Shown here: one piece after another, positions 1-8,373 of the stretch
How positions within the stretch are numbered: position 1 is the stretch's first letter
Layout: each line of letters starts with the position of its first letter
Virus record (IMG/VR): IMGVR_UViG_3300009431_000035
Location: 1-43,339 of that record
Direction: 5' to 3' (one strand)
Length of the DNA: 43,339 bases
Origin: a virus
Position numbers and translations under genes: made by a program
The notes under the pieces: generated by a model
Told to the model about the DNA's origin: nothing
What the model saw: only the letters and a program-made list of their open reading frames with translations
The model's database searches: none

Positions 1-683
1 TGCAGGTCGCGGTGGTCGGCGTGGCCGTGGCGGCGCCAGAAGGCGGCGGCGCCTTTGCTGCACAGTCCGCAGCCGGAGAAATACTTGAAGTCGGCCATGT
101 CCCACAGGCGGTCGGCGATGTGTCGCCAGGTGCCGGCCACGTCGGTCAGTTCGGCCATATTTGTTTTGTGGTAGAGGCTGGCGTGACGGCGGCGGTGATG
201 GCGCTTGAGATCCTCGAGGGCGGCGACCAGGTACGGGTGCGGTTGCGTCATCCAGATCAGCAGGCGGACGTCCGGGTCGGCCTGCACGATGTGCCGGCAG
301 ACGTCGTGGTAAGGGATGGCCGGTTCGTTCGGGGCGTAATCGTTGACGTAGCACCAGGACAGGTGCGGCCAGCCCTTGGTCGGGCACTCCGGCATTTCCG
401 GCTTGCTGGTCAGTTTGAAAAGCGGGGCCATCGGCTGGCCGTCCTCCCAGCCGAGGCGGTCCAGGGTCGGGGTGGCCAGGGCGGCGGCGGCTTCGGGGTT
501 GTCGCGGCGCATCCGCTCCAGGTAGCCGTGCTCGACCTGGGCGGCCCGGATGTGGGGGTCATCCATGCGGTGGGCGCCGTGCAGGAAGAGGCCGGGCCCG
601 GTGGCCAGGGTATCCTCGAGGGAGTTCTGGCCGTGGAAGCCGCCGCGCTGGAATACGACCCATCGGTGCCGGGGCTCTGCCAT
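1..683 (-). CDS. Hypothetical protein downstream of the tail fibre (C-terminus cut by window edge)
   Basis: About 227 residues are visible without a stop, so the C-terminus lies outside the window. The ATG at 683 shares its A with the TGA of the upstream tail-fibre gene (TGATG), which implies translational coupling. The protein begins MAEPRHRWVVFQRGGFHGQN and is rich in His, Trp and Arg. Near the visible end is a FSGCGLCSKG stretch with a Cys pair, possibly metal binding. I do not recognise a family. Its place directly after the tail fibre suggests a role at the tail tip, in fibre assembly or in host interaction, but that is inferred from position only. Confidence 0.7.
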   Translation of the reverse strand, partial: MAEPRHRWVVFQRGGFHGQNSLEDTLATGPGLFLHGAHRMDDPHIRAAQVEHGYLERMRRDNPEAAAALATPTLDRLGWEDGQPMAPLFKLTSKPEMPECPTKGWPHLSWCYVNDYAPNEPAIPYHDVCRHIVQADPDVRLLIWMTQPHPYLVAALEDLKRHHRRRHASLYHKTNMAELTDVAGTWRHIADRLWDMADFKYFSGCGLCSKGAAAFWRRHGHADHRDL

Positions 684-1831
684 CAGTCGGTCCTCTTGAT
701 CCAGGCCCGCACGATGTAGGGCGGGCGGTTGTCGGTCTCGGTGTGCTCGAAGGACCCATCCACGAAGCCCTTTGAAGTGCCGCCATAGCCGGGCTCGCTG
801 CCGCTGCCGGTGGTGGTCGGGGTGTGGTCATCGTGATTGTTGCCGCCGTCATCGTCGCCGCCGTGGAGCTTGAAGCCGCCGGTGTCACCCACGTTCGGGT
901 AGTCGCTGCCGCTGCCGTCATCCAGGCCGACGTAGAACTTGCCCTGGTCGACCAGGGTCCAGCCGGCGGGGATGTTGGCCACGGTGCCGCACCAGATGCG
1001 GATGGACTCATCGACCTTGCCGTCGAGCAGGCCCGAGGGCGCCACGAAATCGCCGCCGGCCTCCCGGGCGTAGGAGATCACGTCGGTCTCGCGGACGTTG
1101 GGGTCCTCGCGGCGGCCGTTGCGGGGCAGCCATACCTTGTGCGTCACGGCCGCGATCACGCCGCCGCCGGTTCGGTTGCAGGGGTTGACGTTCACATAGC
1201 AGCCGTTCCCGGTCGGCGTGGCATCGTTGACCCAGGCGGCGTTGGCGGTGTCGGCGCCCGGCGCCTTGCCCCAGAGCGAGCCGCCCTGGGCGGTGCCGCC
1301 GCCGAGGTGGACCACGGCCCACTGGCTGCCGACGCCGGGGGCGGCCCAGAGGATGATGGCGTGGCCGCTGTCGCCCGACTCGAGTTGCGAGGCGTCGGCA
1401 TCCTTGACGTCGGCGTACCGGTGGGCGGTCGCGTGCATGTAGACCTTGCAGACAACGATGCCGCTGACCACGGCCCTGCAGGTTGCTTGATTCTTGGCGG
1501 GCCCGATCATCACGGCGAAGGTGCCGAGGTGGCTGGCCGTGGTCGGCGTGGTGCCGTTGAGGCGTGGGTTATTCTTGAACACGCCGATGTTCTCGGCGGA
1601 CGTGGGGAATACGTCATCGATGCCGAGGACCGAGAAGCGGACCAGGTCGCCGCCGCTGTCATTTTTGATCAGGGCGATGCCGGCCTGGTGGCGGTTCAGG
1701 CCGGCGCGTTCGGCCAGCGTCATCGCGGCCCGCTTGTAGGCGAGGGCGACGTCGCAGAAGGCATTCCAGGCGGCCGCCGGCACGACCAGGGGGGCGCCGG
1801 CCTGCACGTGTTTGAACGGGTCACCGGCCAT
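683..1831 (-). CDS. Tail fibre / tail-collar-type receptor-binding protein
   Basis: 382 residues. The C-terminal part shows the usual order of a phage tail-collar tip: GTVANIPAGWTLVDQGKFYV, a Gly/Asp/His-rich loop, and an ending like NRPPYIVRAWIKR, matching the common 'NLPPYYALAFIMR'-type end of collar domains. The N-terminal half (MAGDPFKHVQAGAPLVV..., with AHRYADVKDADA) resembles a module I recall from Planctomycetota prophages. It is encoded after the tape measure and two distal tail proteins, the normal place for fibre genes. It probably forms the adhesin at the tail tip that contacts the host. The start is the ATG just after the stop of the 1837-2334 gene. The receptor is unknown. Confidence 0.72.
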   Translation of the reverse strand: MAGDPFKHVQAGAPLVVPAAAWNAFCDVALAYKRAAMTLAERAGLNRHQAGIALIKNDSGGDLVRFSVLGIDDVFPTSAENIGVFKNNPRLNGTTPTTASHLGTFAVMIGPAKNQATCRAVVSGIVVCKVYMHATAHRYADVKDADASQLESGDSGHAIILWAAPGVGSQWAVVHLGGGTAQGGSLWGKAPGADTANAAWVNDATPTGNGCYVNVNPCNRTGGGVIAAVTHKVWLPRNGRREDPNVRETDVISYAREAGGDFVAPSGLLDGKVDESIRIWCGTVANIPAGWTLVDQGKFYVGLDDGSGSDYPNVGDTGGFKLHGGDDDGGNNHDDHTPTTTGSGSEPGYGGTSKGFVDGSFEHTETDNRPPYIVRAWIKRTD

Positions 1832-1836
1832 GCGCT

Positions 1837-2334
1837 TTATGCGGCATCTTCCTTCAGGTCAATGTACGCGAAGACACCCTTGGCCAGGGTGCCGCCGCCG
1901 ATCGTGCCGTCGATGTCGACCTCGAGCACGTCGCCGGCGGCCAGGGTGGTGTCGGAGATCGTGCCGGCGACCAGGGCATAGGCGGCATCGCCGTTGTCGA
2001 TTTGAACGGGGGCGCTCAGGACGCTGACGCCGTTTTTCAGCAGGTCGACGTCGACCACGGCGGCGCCAACGTTGGCGACCACGGCGCCGATCTTGAACTC
2101 GAGCAGCGTGCCGGCGGTGCCGACCACGACGTGGGCCACGTGGGTCTCGTCGGCGGCGCTGGTGTCGGATTCCTGGGCGACCACGCAGCGGTGCTGGTGC
2201 TCCAGTTTCGAATAGGCGACGCCAGCAGCGGCGGCGACCATCGCGTCGGTGATGGTGCCGGCGGGGATGTTGGTGGCGCCGAGGAACGTGGCCGTCCCTC
2301 GGAAGACAACGTTGTCCTCATAAGTGGTGGTCAT
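1837..2334 (-). CDS. Distal tail structural protein, unknown family
   Basis: 165 residues, beginning MTTTYEDNVVFRGTATFLGA. The sequence is Ala/Val/Gly/Thr-rich, low in charge and probably all-beta, as is common in virion proteins. One segment reads ITDAMVAAAAGVAYSKLEHQ, a pattern seen in phage baseplate and fibre N-termini. A GAAAGGACA ribosome binding site precedes the ATG. The gene lies between the 291-residue tail protein and the tail fibre, so a distal tail or fibre-connector role is likely. No specific family was recognised. Confidence 0.7.
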   Translation of the reverse strand: MTTTYEDNVVFRGTATFLGATNIPAGTITDAMVAAAAGVAYSKLEHQHRCVVAQESDTSAADETHVAHVVVGTAGTLLEFKIGAVVANVGAAVVDVDLLKNGVSVLSAPVQIDNGDAAYALVAGTISDTTLAAGDVLEVDIDGTIGGGTLAKGVFAYIDLKEDAA

Positions 2335-2351
2335 GCTCGTGTGTCCTTTCG

Positions 2352-3227
2352 TCAGGTGCCGATGCCGATCATGGCGAAGTTGTCGGCTTCGTAGACCTTC
2401 TCGATGTAAACGCCAATGGGCCGCTTGACGATGGCCTTGGCGGTGGTGTCATCGGTCTCCCGGTACCGGACCCAGAAATACTCCCAGCCCTTTTTCGGGA
2501 TGGCCGTGTTGAAGTTCAGCGCGATCAGTTCGGGGGTGCGGATGTCATCGCTGTTCGGGCTGGCGGTGAAGTTGAAGGTAATCTCCCAGTCGGCATCGCC
2601 CCGCTTGCTGCCGGCGGCGTTGAGGAAGAGGCATTCGCCGATGGCGCAGCCCTTGAAGGGGGCGTTATTGGTGGTGCCGGTCAGGGCGAAGAGGCGGCCC
2701 TTATATGTCGGCGTGACGGCGCCGTCGCCGATCCAGTGGGTCTCGCTGAAGCTGTACTGGGGCACGACGATGTCGACGCCCTCGACCGTCATGTCGCCGG
2801 CGCGGCCTCGCACGTTGATGGCGCCCTTGAAGTCGGGCGGGTTGTCGCCGGCGATCCCGTAGGACGCCACGGTGCCGAGGCTCTGCGTGATGTGCTTGGT
2901 GCCGCCGCCGGTGTCGAAGCTGAAGCGGGACTCGCCGGTCTCGGCCTCCTGGGCCTCGGGCATGACGTAGTCGACCTCGACGTCCCACCGGCCGGTGGTG
3001 TTGACGGTGTCGACCTCGATGGGCTCGAGGCGGATTTGGTCGCGGACCAGGGAGTCATAGGTGGTGGCGGTGCTGTTCTCCAGGAGGGTGCGGGCGGTGG
3101 ATTCGCTGCTCGTGCCTTGCAGGACGTAATGCAGGGTCAGTTCCTCGAGCCGGAGTTCTCCGGTCTCGTCGCGCTCCATCCGCTGTTCGCGGCTGTCGAT
3201 CAGTTCTGTCAGTGTCGCTCCGGGCAC
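2352..3227 (-). CDS. Tail protein following the tape measure, distal-tail candidate
   Basis: 291 residues. The start is a GTG at 3227 with a GAGGAG ribosome binding site seven bases upstream, 10 bases after the tape-measure stop; the longer in-frame extension is antisense-like junk. The N-terminus reads MPGATLTELIDSREQRMERD and the remainder is beta-rich with many aromatic residues (KKGWEYFWVRYRETDD). The first gene after the tape measure usually encodes the distal tail protein or tail hub. The position supports that role, but I see no diagnostic motif. Confidence 0.7.
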   Translation of the reverse strand: MPGATLTELIDSREQRMERDETGELRLEELTLHYVLQGTSSESTARTLLENSTATTYDSLVRDQIRLEPIEVDTVNTTGRWDVEVDYVMPEAQEAETGESRFSFDTGGGTKHITQSLGTVASYGIAGDNPPDFKGAINVRGRAGDMTVEGVDIVVPQYSFSETHWIGDGAVTPTYKGRLFALTGTTNNAPFKGCAIGECLFLNAAGSKRGDADWEITFNFTASPNSDDIRTPELIALNFNTAIPKKGWEYFWVRYRETDDTTAKAIVKRPIGVYIEKVYEADNFAMIGIGT

Positions 3228-3237
3228 GGTGTTCTCC

Positions 3238-5769
3238 TCAGGCGAATGTGACCTTGCCCTGGTCGGCCTTCCGCACCAGCTTGCGGGTGTTGGTGGCCGT
3301 GGCCTCGGCGGCCTTCGCGGCGCGTTCGGCGAGGTTCTGGCCGCCGAAGACGCCACGCAGGCCGCCGGCGCTGAAGCTGCCGATGCTGGCCATTTCGGTG
3401 GCCGCCGCGGCGCGGCCGCTGACCAGCTGGCGGCGTAGGGCAAAGACGCGGCGGACCAGGGCTTCGTCCAGGCCCAGTTCCTTGGCCCGGGCCAGGGCGC
3501 GTTGCTCCTCGAGTTCGATGAGGCCCAGTTCCCGATCACGGCCCTTGCGCGTGGCCTGGATTTGCAGCTGGGCGATTTGGTGCTGCAGGTCGGCCTCTTC
3601 GGTGGCGCGTTGTTCGGCCCGGCGTTTCTGCTCTTGGGCGTACCGGGCGGCGTGCTTCTTTCGGATGTTTGCCTCTTCGGCGAACCGGGCCAGGTTCAGC
3701 TTGTTGATGATTTGGTGGTTCTGTTTGGCCCGGGCGATTTCATCGTCATACCGGTTATGCATCAGGGCCAGTTCGCGTTGGCGTTCGTCATCGATTTGCT
3801 GCAGCTTCAGCCGGTGGATGCGGCGGTCCAGGTCGGCGAGTTCCTTGACGGTGGCGATCGCTTCGGCCTTGGCGGCGGCGGCGTCCGTTTTGCCCTTGGC
3901 GATGCGGGCGCTGAGGGCGGCGGGCTTGTCGGTGCCGGCGCCGCTGCGGATGTCGGCCAGCCGCTTGCGCATGCGTTCGGCGTTGCGGACCTGCATTTCG
4001 ATCTTGCCGCTGGTGTCCTCCCACTTGTTGTACAGGTAGCCGGCGCCGATGCCGGCCCCGTAGGCCATGCGCCGTTTACGTTTCAGTTTCTTGATGTTGG
4101 CGTCGATTTCCTCGAGCGCGTTCTCCAGTTCCATGACCTGGTTGGCGCGCATCGCGGCGTTCAGTTTCTTTTGGGCCTCGGCCATCCCGACCAGCTGGCC
4201 GGTGGTCTCCGTCATGCGGATGCCGAGGTCGCCATATTCCTTGTTCAGTTTCTTCGTCAGGTCCAGGGCCTCGCGGCGTTCGGCGTTGCTGAGTTTTTCC
4301 TTGGCGGCCAGCTGCTGCAGGCGCTGCATCCGCTGGCGGTCGATGGCCCGCTGTTTCTCGCCGGCGTCGACCAGGTTCTGCATCGCGTCGCTGGTTCTGT
4401 AAATCCAATCGAGCGCCTTCTTGAAGGCCACGGCCAGCGCCAGCACGGCCACGACGATGGCGGTGATGGCCAGGGCGACCGGGTTGGCCAGCAGCGCGGT
4501 GAAGGCCATCTTCAGAACGCCAACGGCCACGGCCACGCCCTTGATCACGCCAATCAGGGCGCTGAAGACGGCGATCAGTTTGCCGGCGATCAGCAGGCCG
4601 GCGCCGATGGCGGCCACGATGACGGTCCACTTGGCCACGGTGGCGATCATGGCCTTGTTGCGTTTGATGAATAGCGCGACGGCCTTGCCCCAGTCCGTGA
4701 TTTTTTCGGCGGCGGCGGCCAGGTGTTCCCGCATCGCCTCGCCGATGTGGCCGAAGGCGATCACGGCGGCTTGCTTCATTTTTTGCCACTGGTGGGACAG
4801 CGTGTTCGCCATCTTCCGGTAGGCCTCCTCGGTCTTGCCGGCGCGGTCTGCCATGAGTTGGACGTCGCCGCTGAACTCGTCCATTTTCTTGAGGGCCGGC
4901 AGCACGCCACGCAGGGCCCGGATGTTCGGGAATAGCCGGGCGACGGCGTCGGGCGGCAGGTTGGCGATCCGCCTGAAGACGCCCTCGATGCCTTCGGCCT
5001 TCAGCGTGGCGCTGGACAGTTCGAAGCCCAGCCGGCGGGCGTAGGCGGCGGCGTCATCGGTCGGCTTCAGGAACGTGGCGATCGTCCGGTTGATGGCGGT
5101 GATGGCGTTGTCGGTCTGGACGCCGTTGCGGGTCAGCACGGCGATCATCGCCCCGAGTTCCTCGAGGCTGACGCCGGCCACCGAGGCGGTGCTGGCGACC
5201 ATGCCGATCGTCGGGGCCAGTTTTGCGAAGTCAGTCCTGCCCTTCTTGACCACGGCGAACAGCCAGTCGCTCACGTCGGCCGCCTTGTCGGCGCTGAGGT
5301 TGTAACTGTTCAGGATCGTGACGATGGCGTCGGTGGCGGTCGCGGTGTCGGTGAGGCCGGCCTTGGCGGCCTTCACCGAGGCGGCGAGCACGTCAAGGGC
5401 CTTGGCCGGTTCGATGGTGGCGGACAGGATGTCATACAAGCCGCCGGCCAGGGCGTCGGTCGACTCGCCGAACTCGACGGCCATGCGGCGGATGCCGGCT
5501 TTGAAATCCTTCATGTGCCGCTGGGGGTCATCGAGCATCGTCGAGACCTGGGCCATCTGGCGTTCGAAGTCCATGAAGGCCTTGGCGCCGATGGCCAGCG
5601 GGACGGCCGTCAGGGCGGCCATCTTCATCAGGCCGGCGCCGGCGGCGCTGACCGATCGGCCGAAGGCGCGGAGGCGGCGCTGGGCCCGCTTCAGGCCCAC
5701 GGCGGTTTTGTCGAGGGTGCCGAGTTCGACGTATGCCTTGCCGGCTCTGACGGCGGATGGGGCGACCAC
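3238..5769 (-). CDS. Phage tail tape measure protein (TP901 type)
   Basis: 843 residues, GTG start at 5769 behind GGAGG. Residues about 60-330 contain the tape-measure core: FMDFERQMAQVSTMLDDP, later GVSLEELGAMIAVLTRNGV. A long hydrophobic stretch of several membrane-like segments covers roughly residues 370-450 (VALAITAIVVAVLALAVAFK). The last 250 residues are charged coiled coil rich in Arg, Glu and Gln. This protein sets tail length and is ejected with the DNA. By the rule of about 0.15 nm per residue, 843 residues would predict a flexible tail near 125 nm. Its size and domain order fit a siphovirus. Confidence 0.93.
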   Translation of the reverse strand: MVAPSAVRAGKAYVELGTLDKTAVGLKRAQRRLRAFGRSVSAAGAGLMKMAALTAVPLAIGAKAFMDFERQMAQVSTMLDDPQRHMKDFKAGIRRMAVEFGESTDALAGGLYDILSATIEPAKALDVLAASVKAAKAGLTDTATATDAIVTILNSYNLSADKAADVSDWLFAVVKKGRTDFAKLAPTIGMVASTASVAGVSLEELGAMIAVLTRNGVQTDNAITAINRTIATFLKPTDDAAAYARRLGFELSSATLKAEGIEGVFRRIANLPPDAVARLFPNIRALRGVLPALKKMDEFSGDVQLMADRAGKTEEAYRKMANTLSHQWQKMKQAAVIAFGHIGEAMREHLAAAAEKITDWGKAVALFIKRNKAMIATVAKWTVIVAAIGAGLLIAGKLIAVFSALIGVIKGVAVAVGVLKMAFTALLANPVALAITAIVVAVLALAVAFKKALDWIYRTSDAMQNLVDAGEKQRAIDRQRMQRLQQLAAKEKLSNAERREALDLTKKLNKEYGDLGIRMTETTGQLVGMAEAQKKLNAAMRANQVMELENALEEIDANIKKLKRKRRMAYGAGIGAGYLYNKWEDTSGKIEMQVRNAERMRKRLADIRSGAGTDKPAALSARIAKGKTDAAAAKAEAIATVKELADLDRRIHRLKLQQIDDERQRELALMHNRYDDEIARAKQNHQIINKLNLARFAEEANIRKKHAARYAQEQKRRAEQRATEEADLQHQIAQLQIQATRKGRDRELGLIELEEQRALARAKELGLDEALVRRVFALRRQLVSGRAAAATEMASIGSFSAGGLRGVFGGQNLAERAAKAAEATATNTRKLVRKADQGKVTFA

Positions 5770-5772
5770 GGT

Positions 5773-6273
5773 TCAGCCTCCAAACTTCGACCGGGCGGCG
5801 GCCCAAAAGCCGGCGACTCGCGGTTCGACTTTTGCCAGGGCCGGGCCCATGAAGGGTCGGGGCCTGTAGGTCAGGCGGGTGCCGGCGGGCACGCGTTGCC
5901 ATTCGCCGGCGGTGAAGTGGCCGCTGCGGTTGCGGCCTTGCTCGCCACGGATCAGCGTGGTCTTGCGGGTGGTGACGCTGCCGCCGGCCTCGAGGGTCGC
6001 CGGGGCGGTGCCTTCTTTGAACGGGACCGGGCCGACCACCACGGTCTCGGCCATGCGGTCGAAGGCGTAGAAGAGCAGGCGTCGCAGGTGGCCGGCGTGG
6101 CTGCTGGGCGGGCTGCCTGGCTTCGAGATGCTCTTGCGCTTGCGGATCGACCGCCGGGCGGTCATGCGGATGGCGGCGCCGGCGTGGGCGAGGGCCTCCC
6201 GGGTGACGGGGTCCAGGGCGTCGGAAACCGCCTTCGTGTTGAAGAAGGCCATTTTGAATCGCATCGTCACCAT
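5773..6273 (-). CDS. Tail/head-tail completion protein, HK97 gp10-like candidate
   Basis: 166 residues, starting MVTMRFKMAFFNTKAVSDAL. It overlaps the 3' end of the frameshifted upstream gene. The first half has HAGAAIRMTARRSIRKRKS, resembling the basic helix of HK97 gp10-like proteins, which often carry a Ser/Arg-rich 'ARRSI' segment followed by a loop with SKPGSPP. The end is PFMGPALAKVEPRVAGFW, and such endings (RPFMGPAL) are common in this family. Here it sits immediately before the tape measure. The assignment is a pattern-based guess at moderate confidence; coding status is clear. Confidence 0.72.
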   Translation of the reverse strand: MVTMRFKMAFFNTKAVSDALDPVTREALAHAGAAIRMTARRSIRKRKSISKPGSPPSSHAGHLRRLLFYAFDRMAETVVVGPVPFKEGTAPATLEAGGSVTTRKTTLIRGEQGRNRSGHFTAGEWQRVPAGTRLTYRPRPFMGPALAKVEPRVAGFWAAARSKFGG

Positions 6274-6535
6274 TGTCGGGTCAGGGCCTCCGCTGCGGCG
6301 GCCAGCAGCAGCTGGCGGACGGTCTCGAAATCGCAGCCGCTGGCCCAGGCGTCGGCGGCCATGCGGTACTTGGGCGAGTCTCGATGGCCTGCAGCAGGCC
6401 GGCCTGCAGGCTCTTGTCGCCGGCGATCCAGGCGACCAGCAACTCGGGCCAGGTGCACTGGCCCGGGCCCAGGGCGGGGTCGGGCGGCGGCGCGTTCGGC
6501 AGCCGGGCGTCGGGTTGTACGCCAAAGGCGACCAT
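6267..6535 (-). pseudogene. Small tail-region protein interrupted by a one-base frameshift
   Basis: The ATG at 6535 follows a GGGAGACCT ribosome binding site. Frame 1 reads MVAFGVQPDARLPNAPPPDP, continues through TWPELLVAWIAGDKSLQAGL to about 6375, then loses sense (ETRPSTAWPPTP) and stops at 6281. The neighbouring frame takes over at the same point with sensible sequence (SPKYRMAADAWASGCDFETV) and stops at 6267, in the usual overlap with the next gene (ATGGTGA). The join needs one extra base near 6370-6385. I see no slippery heptamer there, so a true deletion or a sequencing error is more likely than programmed frameshifting. The intact product would have about 89 residues. Family unknown. 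Confidence 0.7.
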
Positions 6536-6684
6536 AGGTCTCCCAGCGGGCACACAGCGGCCCACGTTGGGCCCTGGCGGCCAATCGCCGGCCAGGGCGG
6601 TGGTCGGTCGACCAGGCCGCCCGCGGGGCACACGGGCGGCCCTGGCGGCCCGCTGGGGTTTCAGCTGACAAGGGGGCGGCCAGG
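6536..6684. other. GC-rich structured spacer between tail genes
   Basis: 149 bases with no convincing gene. It contains GC-rich inverted repeats around 6575-6605 and CACACGGGCGGCCCTGG at 6630-6646, closely similar to CACACAGGCGGCCCTGG in the spacer at 28198-28214. It also has one copy of the CTTGTCAGC motif on the minus strand (6664-6672) that recurs upstream of other minus-strand genes. No good -10 box follows the motif here. Confidence 0.4.
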
Positions 6685-7068
6685 TCAGCCGGCAGCGCTT
6701 CTGGCGGCCCGCCTGGGGGCGGTGGCGGGCGCCTTCTTTCGGTACACCTTCAGCTGCGTGCCGCGCTTCAGGCGGGCGATGGCCTTGACGGCGGCCTCGC
6801 CGAGAATCTTCCGGGCGGCCTTCAGGTCGGCCCGGATCACCTGCAGGAACTTCCGGCCGGCGATGCGCTTCAGGTCGGCCACGTCGACGGTGGTCTTGTT
6901 CGCGGCGACCAGGTCGGCGCTGTAGGCGGCGCCCTCGGCGGACTTGCCCTTGCGTTTGGCCAGGGCCGTGCGGACGGTTTCGGCCAGGGCCTTTTCGTCG
7001 GCGTTCAGCCGGTGGATGCGGTCGCGTAGTTTGCCGAGGCGGTCGATGTTTTCAGCCAGCGTGGGCAT
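6685..7068 (-). CDS. Hypothetical basic helical protein of the tail operon
   Basis: 127 residues. The start at 7068 is chosen because GGAGACCGC precedes it directly. The N-terminal half is heptad-like (IDRLGKLRDRIHRLNADEKA) and predicts a coiled coil. The middle (VDVADLKRIAGRKFLQVIRA) looks globular and helical, and the C-terminus is Arg/Lys/Ala-rich. It has no signal peptide or membrane segment. It lies among the genes between the tail chaperones and the tape measure, so it could be a minor virion or assembly protein. I do not recognise the family. Confidence 0.7.
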   Translation of the reverse strand: MPTLAENIDRLGKLRDRIHRLNADEKALAETVRTALAKRKGKSAEGAAYSADLVAANKTTVDVADLKRIAGRKFLQVIRADLKAARKILGEAAVKAIARLKRGTQLKVYRKKAPATAPRRAARSAAG

Positions 7069-7081
7069 GCGGTCTCCATTC

Positions 7082-8059
7082 CTATGCGGCGCGCTTCGCG
7101 TCGGTGACGAACTTGCGGGTGTCGGCATCCTGGCCGGACAAGAAGGCCTTGAAGAGTTCGGCGACCGTGGTGGTCTCCTCGCCGATGCGCACGGGCTGCT
7201 GGCCGATGGGCCCGTCCATGAAGGCCTGGGCCTGATTCACGACCTGGCCGCCGCTGCGTCGGCTCGCCTCGAATTCTCGGCGGGCGTTCACCGCGTCTTT
7301 TCCCTTCTTGATGGCCACGGCCACGCCCGGGATGGCGATTCCAAACGACGCCAGGATGGGGGCGAGTTGGCCGTGCCAGAAGTCGGCTTCGTCGACTACC
7401 TTGCCGGCGATGTCGGTCGGGGTGACGGGTCGGTTTGCAGCGGCGGCGGCGGCCACGCCGATTTCGTGTATGCTCGCGGCGACGGCCTGGGCGGCGCGTT
7501 GTTCGGCTTCGCTGACGGACGGGCTGTCGGGAATCTGGACGGTCGCGGCCACGTCGATGCTCGCTCCGGCGTTGGCGGCGATGTCCTCGAGGCGGCGGGC
7601 GACCACCGCCGGTTCCACCGGCCCGGTTGCGGCGCCCATTTCCGTTGCCAGTCCTGTCAGTCGGTCGGCCTGTCCCTGCAGCCCGCGTAGTAGCAGGCCG
7701 GTCTTGGCGCGGTAGGCGTCGACTTGTTTGGTTCGGACTTCCCAGGCGGTGGCGGTTCCCTCGGGTATCAGTGCGTCGATGGGGATTGGCGCCTTGGGTC
7801 GGCCGGCGTCGATTGTGGCATCCATAGTCGAGTCGACGAGGGCGCCGGCCGCCGGCGTCCTGGGCGGCAGGCCGTGCTGCTGGGTTGCGATGGCGACCTT
7901 GTGGGCCACGTCGCGGGCGGCCTTCTGCTCTTCGTTGGGCGCCCACCGGACGCCGGGGAAGGGCCCGCCGCAGCCGGGCACGCCGGCCACGAAGAGGGCG
8001 CCACCGGCGAACATCGCGCCGATCAAAAACGCCATCAGGAGGGTGGTGGTTTTTCGCAT
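7082..8059 (-). CDS. Exported or membrane-anchored protein of the tail operon
   Basis: 325 residues with start at 8059 behind AAAGGACAGAAGCC. The N-terminus (MRKTTTLLMAFLIGAMFAGG) is a clear signal peptide or anchor. It is followed by FVAGVPGCGG, where Cys31 is a weak lipobox match because Pro occupies the -2 position. The body is Ala-rich and helical. A second hydrophobic segment (HGQLAPILASFGIAIPGVAV) lies about three quarters along. A secretory signal is unusual between tail chaperone and tape measure genes. Possible roles include superinfection exclusion, DNA passage through the envelope, or an accessory lipoprotein. No family was recognised. Confidence 0.72.
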   Translation of the reverse strand: MRKTTTLLMAFLIGAMFAGGALFVAGVPGCGGPFPGVRWAPNEEQKAARDVAHKVAIATQQHGLPPRTPAAGALVDSTMDATIDAGRPKAPIPIDALIPEGTATAWEVRTKQVDAYRAKTGLLLRGLQGQADRLTGLATEMGAATGPVEPAVVARRLEDIAANAGASIDVAATVQIPDSPSVSEAEQRAAQAVAASIHEIGVAAAAAANRPVTPTDIAGKVVDEADFWHGQLAPILASFGIAIPGVAVAIKKGKDAVNARREFEASRRSGGQVVNQAQAFMDGPIGQQPVRIGEETTTVAELFKAFLSGQDADTRKFVTDAKRAA

Positions 8060-8373
8060 GGCTTCTGTCCTTTCACGCTCAGCCGCCCCGGTTTGGTGCG
8101 GACGGTTTTGCCGTTGGGCACCAGGCTCTTCAGAATCCGGATGTTGTCGGTTGTCAGCGGGATGCCGGGCGGGCGATCCCGTTCGTAAGGGTTCAGTTGG
8201 GCGGGCCGCACCCAGCGGCCCTTCTTGCCCTTGTGGGCGTTGGCGATCATCGCCATCAGCGAGGACGCCCGGCCCCACTCATGGCGGTCGTGGCCTTCGG
8301 CCATCCAGAACAGCTCGCGGAGCGTGAAGGGCCCGGGGTCGACGCCCACGGCGCCGGCCAGTTCGGCGATCAT
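8035..8373 (-). CDS. Tail assembly chaperone partner (GpT-like position)
   Basis: 112 residues. The ATG at 8373 overlaps the TGA of the preceding chaperone-like gene as ATGA. The sequence reads MIAELAGAVGVDPGPFTLRE, then LFWMAEGHDRHEWGRASSLM and AMIANAHKGKKGR. In siphoviruses two overlapping reading frames upstream of the tape measure encode the tail assembly chaperones. They are often joined by a programmed frameshift, but here only stop-start coupling is visible. The C-terminal quarter is basic (RTKPGRLSVKGQKPC). Assignment is by position plus a fragment of pattern. Confidence 0.7.
   Translation of the reverse strand: MIAELAGAVGVDPGPFTLRELFWMAEGHDRHEWGRASSLMAMIANAHKGKKGRWVRPAQLNPYERDRPPGIPLTTDNIRILKSLVPNGKTVRTKPGRLSVKGQKPCEKPPPS

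Noticed and set aside
6267-6535. Programmed ribosomal frameshift in the tail chaperone tradition
   Set aside because: No slippery heptamer or downstream structure at the junction, and the true chaperone pair lies at 8035-8864.
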